Assembly (NCBI GenBank): GCA_022826645.1 | Contig: JAJDUM010000024.1 | Coordinates: 20,119 to 84,118, forward strand | From: Candidatus Poribacteria bacterium | Lineage (GTDB): Bacteria; Poribacteria; WGA-4E; PCPOR2b | Length of the DNA stretch: 64,000 nt | Direction: 5' to 3' | In this document: positions 61,861-64,000 of the stretch, piece by piece | Numbering within the stretch: the first letter of the stretch is position 1 | How the letters are laid out: each line of letters opens with the position of its first letter | Made by a program: the position numbers and the translations under genes | Notes under the pieces: model-generated | The model's input: the letters and a program-made list of their open reading frames with translations, nothing else | What the model was told of the DNA's origin: nothing | Databases searched by the model: none

Positions 61861-63612
61861 CTATAACTGGTGGCTCGCAGTGGGTTTGGGCTGCTTCCTT
61901 TTTCGTCGCACTCCGATTACTCTTACCACCGCATATCCCACAATCACAATTGCCATCGGCACACCCCACTGTTTGATTAGGTCATAGATCTGTTCCTGCC
62001 GCAAATAATTCAGGTTGGCATGTGCTTCATCATAGTTGGCGTCCAATGCAAGTGCCGTTTCGAAGTATGTTTTTGCCACCTTGTATTCCCGTTTCTTAAA
62101 GTGGATAACTCCCAGATTATTGTGCGCTTCGGCATTATCGGGCGCTACAGCTATCAGTTCTTGATAGGTCCCGATTGCGGCTTCGGTATCGCCCCTGGCG
62201 CCTTGCTCCCACCCAACCCGCATCAGCGTCGCACCCAGATTCTGGTGTGCTGGCTGGCACGCGGGATCGTATCCCAGTGCCTGTTGATAACACGCAAGTG
62301 CTTCTTCCCAATCCTTGTTACGGGCATACTCCGATCCCCAGTTGTTTAGCGTGGTTCCTAGACCGATTTTTGCAGGAGCATAATCAGGGCTAATTTGTAG
62401 CACCCGCTGATAGAGATCGAAGGCTTGTTGGTACTTCCCCATCGAGGCATGGGTCGCAGCGAGATCGGACAGCAGGATATCCGAGAACGGGAATCGTTTC
62501 AGTCCACGCTCAAAGCATTTGAACGCTTCCGAGAATTGATCTACTTTGAGGTAGTGGATGCCCCAACGGTGGTATGCCGCGAGAAGATTCTGGTTGAGTG
62601 TCGCCGAAGCAGGGTCAAAGGTGAGTGCCCGTTGAAGGGAATTCACCGCTTCATCAAACTTATCCTGGAGTAGCCAAAGCGTCCCGAGCGCGCCAAACAC
62701 CTCGGCTGACGGCGCCGTTCTCAGTGCTTGTGTGTAATGTTTGATTGCTTGATCGTATATCCCCTTCTGCTGGAAGATTTGGGCAATTTGTACCGATGAA
62801 ACTCCAAGCTGCGGTTCGAGTTCGAGGGCGTGCTGGAGGGCGTTAATCGCTAAATGATAATCGCCCAGATCCGCATAGACCATGCCGATGAGATAGTGGT
62901 TGCCAGCAATGGTAGGATCGTCCTCTATTTCAGCTTGCAGGGTCCGGAGGGCAGGTTTGTGCAAGGGCGTATCAATCGGCGTTTCACTGACCTTCGCCCA
63001 GGTGGCAACATCTCGCGCGGTCGGGGCTTCCGCTGTCGAGGCAAAATACATAACATCGTTAGGATCTCCGCTATGTCCCCACAGACCGATGGCGTGTCCG
63101 ATTTCATGCAGCAATGCGGTTCGAATAATCTCAGGCGAGTGAGGTTGGAGCGAGGTTCGATCCCGCAAAGACATCTCTATTTCCACATAAAATCTCTCTG
63201 CACTTCGGATAAGCATCGCTTCGCCGATGTATTCGCTGCTTTGTCGTCTGTCCTGTTGATATGCCCATTTTATCCGAATATCAGCTGCGGCAGCGTCCTG
63301 CGTCAGATCAAATTGCACTTTCCCGTCCGTTGCCTTTTCCCAGAGCGAGAGCGACTGGCTCAACGCTTCCTGATACCCCTCTATTTCCACTGGGATAGCG
63401 TCCGCATAAACGGTAATACGATCGCGATCAAATCGGGTCAGACGACCATTGGAGGCGACCGTTATCCGGTCAAAATAATTATCTGCATAGGTATTCCCCA
63501 CCGTTACACCACAGAGCAACAGGACAATCCAACTTATCATCGCTTGGGAGAAACCCTCACCTGATACGGATTTAGGTTCGGGCCTGTTATTTACGTGTTT
63601 TTCTTGGTTCAC
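61861..63612 (-). CDS. Metzincin protease-TPR protein, membrane anchored
   Basis: 583 residues from the GTG at 63612 (GGGGAAG upstream). A signal or membrane segment at about 25-42, then a metzincin (matrixin-like) domain: zinc ligands H169, H173 and H180 with catalytic E170 in HEIGHAIGLWGH, and a Met-turn-like VMY (M188). Residues about 235-545 are TPR repeats of 34 residues (GDYHLAINALQHALELEP, YDQAIKHYTQALRTAP, NAEAHNNLGVIHFKK), about eight to ten. A C-terminal membrane segment (about 555-572) and a basic tail follow. A zinc protease with a TPR scaffold is unusual. Location probably periplasmic or membrane-bound. It has a near-consensus promoter. Confidence 0.87.
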   Translation of the reverse strand: MNQEKHVNNRPEPKSVSGEGFSQAMISWIVLLLCGVTVGNTYADNYFDRITVASNGRLTRFDRDRITVYADAIPVEIEGYQEALSQSLSLWEKATDGKVQFDLTQDAAAADIRIKWAYQQDRRQSSEYIGEAMLIRSAERFYVEIEMSLRDRTSLQPHSPEIIRTALLHEIGHAIGLWGHSGDPNDVMYFASTAEAPTARDVATWAKVSETPIDTPLHKPALRTLQAEIEDDPTIAGNHYLIGMVYADLGDYHLAINALQHALELEPQLGVSSVQIAQIFQQKGIYDQAIKHYTQALRTAPSAEVFGALGTLWLLQDKFDEAVNSLQRALTFDPASATLNQNLLAAYHRWGIHYLKVDQFSEAFKCFERGLKRFPFSDILLSDLAATHASMGKYQQAFDLYQRVLQISPDYAPAKIGLGTTLNNWGSEYARNKDWEEALACYQQALGYDPACQPAHQNLGATLMRVGWEQGARGDTEAAIGTYQELIAVAPDNAEAHNNLGVIHFKKREYKVAKTYFETALALDANYDEAHANLNYLRQEQIYDLIKQWGVPMAIVIVGYAVVRVIGVRRKRKQPKPTASHQL

Positions 63613-63653
63613 CGATCTACTTCCCCGCTTCCCATGGCAATAGTGTGCCCCAA

Positions 63654-63682
63654 ATATTATCCGTCAACTCGCTTGTTGTCAA
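63654..63682 (-). promoter_or_regulatory. Promoter of the metzincin-TPR gene
   Basis: On the minus strand TTGACA (63677-63682), 17-bp spacer, TAATAT (63654-63659). The start codon lies about 40 bp downstream. Confidence 0.72.
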
Positions 63683-63837
63683 TTTTCTTTTGATTCAAGC
63701 AGAAATTCAGAGCCGATTTATTTTTATGACGTAAACTGCGATGAAACGTATAATTATAAATAACGAAAGTCACTAGATAGCAAGTTGATTCTATAGACAT
63801 ATTCCCCCTCGGCGGTTATCAAGGTATAATTCGTAAT

Positions 63838-63855
63838 GCGTAATGCGTATTACGC
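63838..63855. repeat. Palindrome next to IS end
   Basis: GCGTAAT and ATTACGC (7-bp arms, GCGT loop), preceded by another TAATGCG copy. It lies 6 bp from the likely IS boundary. Confidence 0.5.
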
Positions 63856-63861
63856 TGCGCT

Positions 63862-64000
63862 TGTCAAGTCCTAAAATAGCTTTACATAAACAGTTACGGA
63901 TTACGGTTGATTTATAGCAAGTTGCTTTTGACTTTTGTGATAAACAGTTTGAGGGGTTTGATACCCCAAACTGAGATGAGGTCGCTCATTGTTGTATATA
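63862..64000 (-). mobile_element. IS3-family insertion sequence, one end only
   Basis: The transposase fragment at 63901-63999 has its stop on this side, so this is the right end of an IS. The likely end is TGTCAAGTCCTAAAATAG (63862-63879), which starts with TG as IS3 ends do. The rest lies beyond the window, so the other inverted repeat cannot be checked. Confidence 0.6.
63901..63999 (-). CDS. IS3-family transposase (OrfB), C-terminal end only
   Basis: Thirty-two codons and a TAA (63901-63903), cut off by the window edge. The translation includes YNNERPHLSLGYQTPQTVY, the ending of rve-type integrase domains of IS3 transposases (Y-N-x-x-R-P-H-x-x-L-x-x-x-T-P). The catalytic DDE residues lie outside the window. 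Likely intact beyond the edge, but this cannot be judged here. Confidence 0.8.
   Translation of the reverse strand: MYNNERPHLSLGYQTPQTVYHKSQKQLAINQP

Larger units (their letters stand above)
63613..63900. other. Promoter region and IS boundary
   Basis: About 290 bp. It holds the TPR promoter (63654-63682), the palindrome at 63838-63855 and the likely IS3 end near 63862. Confidence 0.5.

Overview
The window looks like chromosomal DNA of an uncultured, didermic (Gram-negative-type) bacterium, most like the sponge-associated Candidatus Poribacteria and similar Planctomycetes/Poribacteria-grade lineages. This is an inference from gene content: five Gfo/Idh/MocA oxidoreductases plus a decayed copy, a phytanoyl-CoA-type dioxygenase, a DUF4159 protein, a PKD-FGE lipoprotein, PorV- and OmpA-type envelope proteins, and several giant propeller or TPR lipoproteins. 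No rRNA is present to settle it. Several genes have textbook sigma-70-like promoters (17-18 bp spacers), and most starts have clear Shine-Dalgarno sequences.

Layout. 1-5129 (+): a 5'-truncated tautomerase, a small membrane protein, then a catabolic run of Gfo/Idh oxidoreductase, 2-oxoglutarate dioxygenase, zinc alcohol dehydrogenase and SDR. 5158-9147 (-): three tRNAs (Gly, Cys, Val) from one promoter and terminator, then thrS, a cysteine desulfurase and a HEAT-like/zinc-ribbon protein. 9237-11828 (-): a small unknown protein and a DUF4398 lipoprotein next to an OmpA-like lipoprotein. 11894-14770 (-): aldo/keto reductase, creatininase-family hydrolase and Ldh-family dehydrogenase. 15041-24594 (+): an alkaline-phosphatase-fold phosphohydrolase, an unusual helicase carrying a nuclease insertion, a nucleoside-type ABC ATPase without its permease, and a NatAB-like exporter. 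24801-26302 (-): GNAT and ankyrin proteins. 26829-28696 (+): PspA and a Gfo/Idh oxidoreductase. 28780-28962 is a MITE-like element. 29058-34176 (-): a DUF4159/TonB-like protein, a DUF4377 lipoprotein and a one-gene MmeI-type restriction-modification enzyme. 34503-37705 (-): groEL, groES and a Gfo/Idh. 38131-40172 (+): rpsU and a PKD-FGE lipoprotein. 40232-44613 (-): a sugar-acid catabolic group (Gfo/Idh, CMD family, IlvD/Edd dehydratase, amidohydrolase). 44936-49636 (+): a DRG-like GTPase, a class V aminotransferase, a GH42-like glycosidase and a zinc-ribbon membrane protein. 49685-57076 (-): an MBL-cupin fusion, a giant propeller lipoprotein, a double alpha/beta hydrolase, Gfo/Idh and a related small protein. 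57331-61546 (+): rhodanese, a sodium:alanine symporter and a PorV-FlgD-SPOR protein. 61861-63612 (-): a metzincin-TPR protein. The window ends inside an IS3-family transposase.

Functionally, the region mixes housekeeping islands (tRNA/thrS/nifS, groESL, rpsU) with many short catabolic operons aimed at modified sugars or host glycoconjugates, envelope proteins, and intergenic palindromes. The most unusual items are the helicase with an internal DEDDh exonuclease and an apparently dead RecJ-like DHH domain, the metzincin-TPR protein, the PorV-FlgD-SPOR fusion, the MITE-like element, and a promoter-linked mini-ORF upstream of rpsU that resembles a kinase N-terminus.
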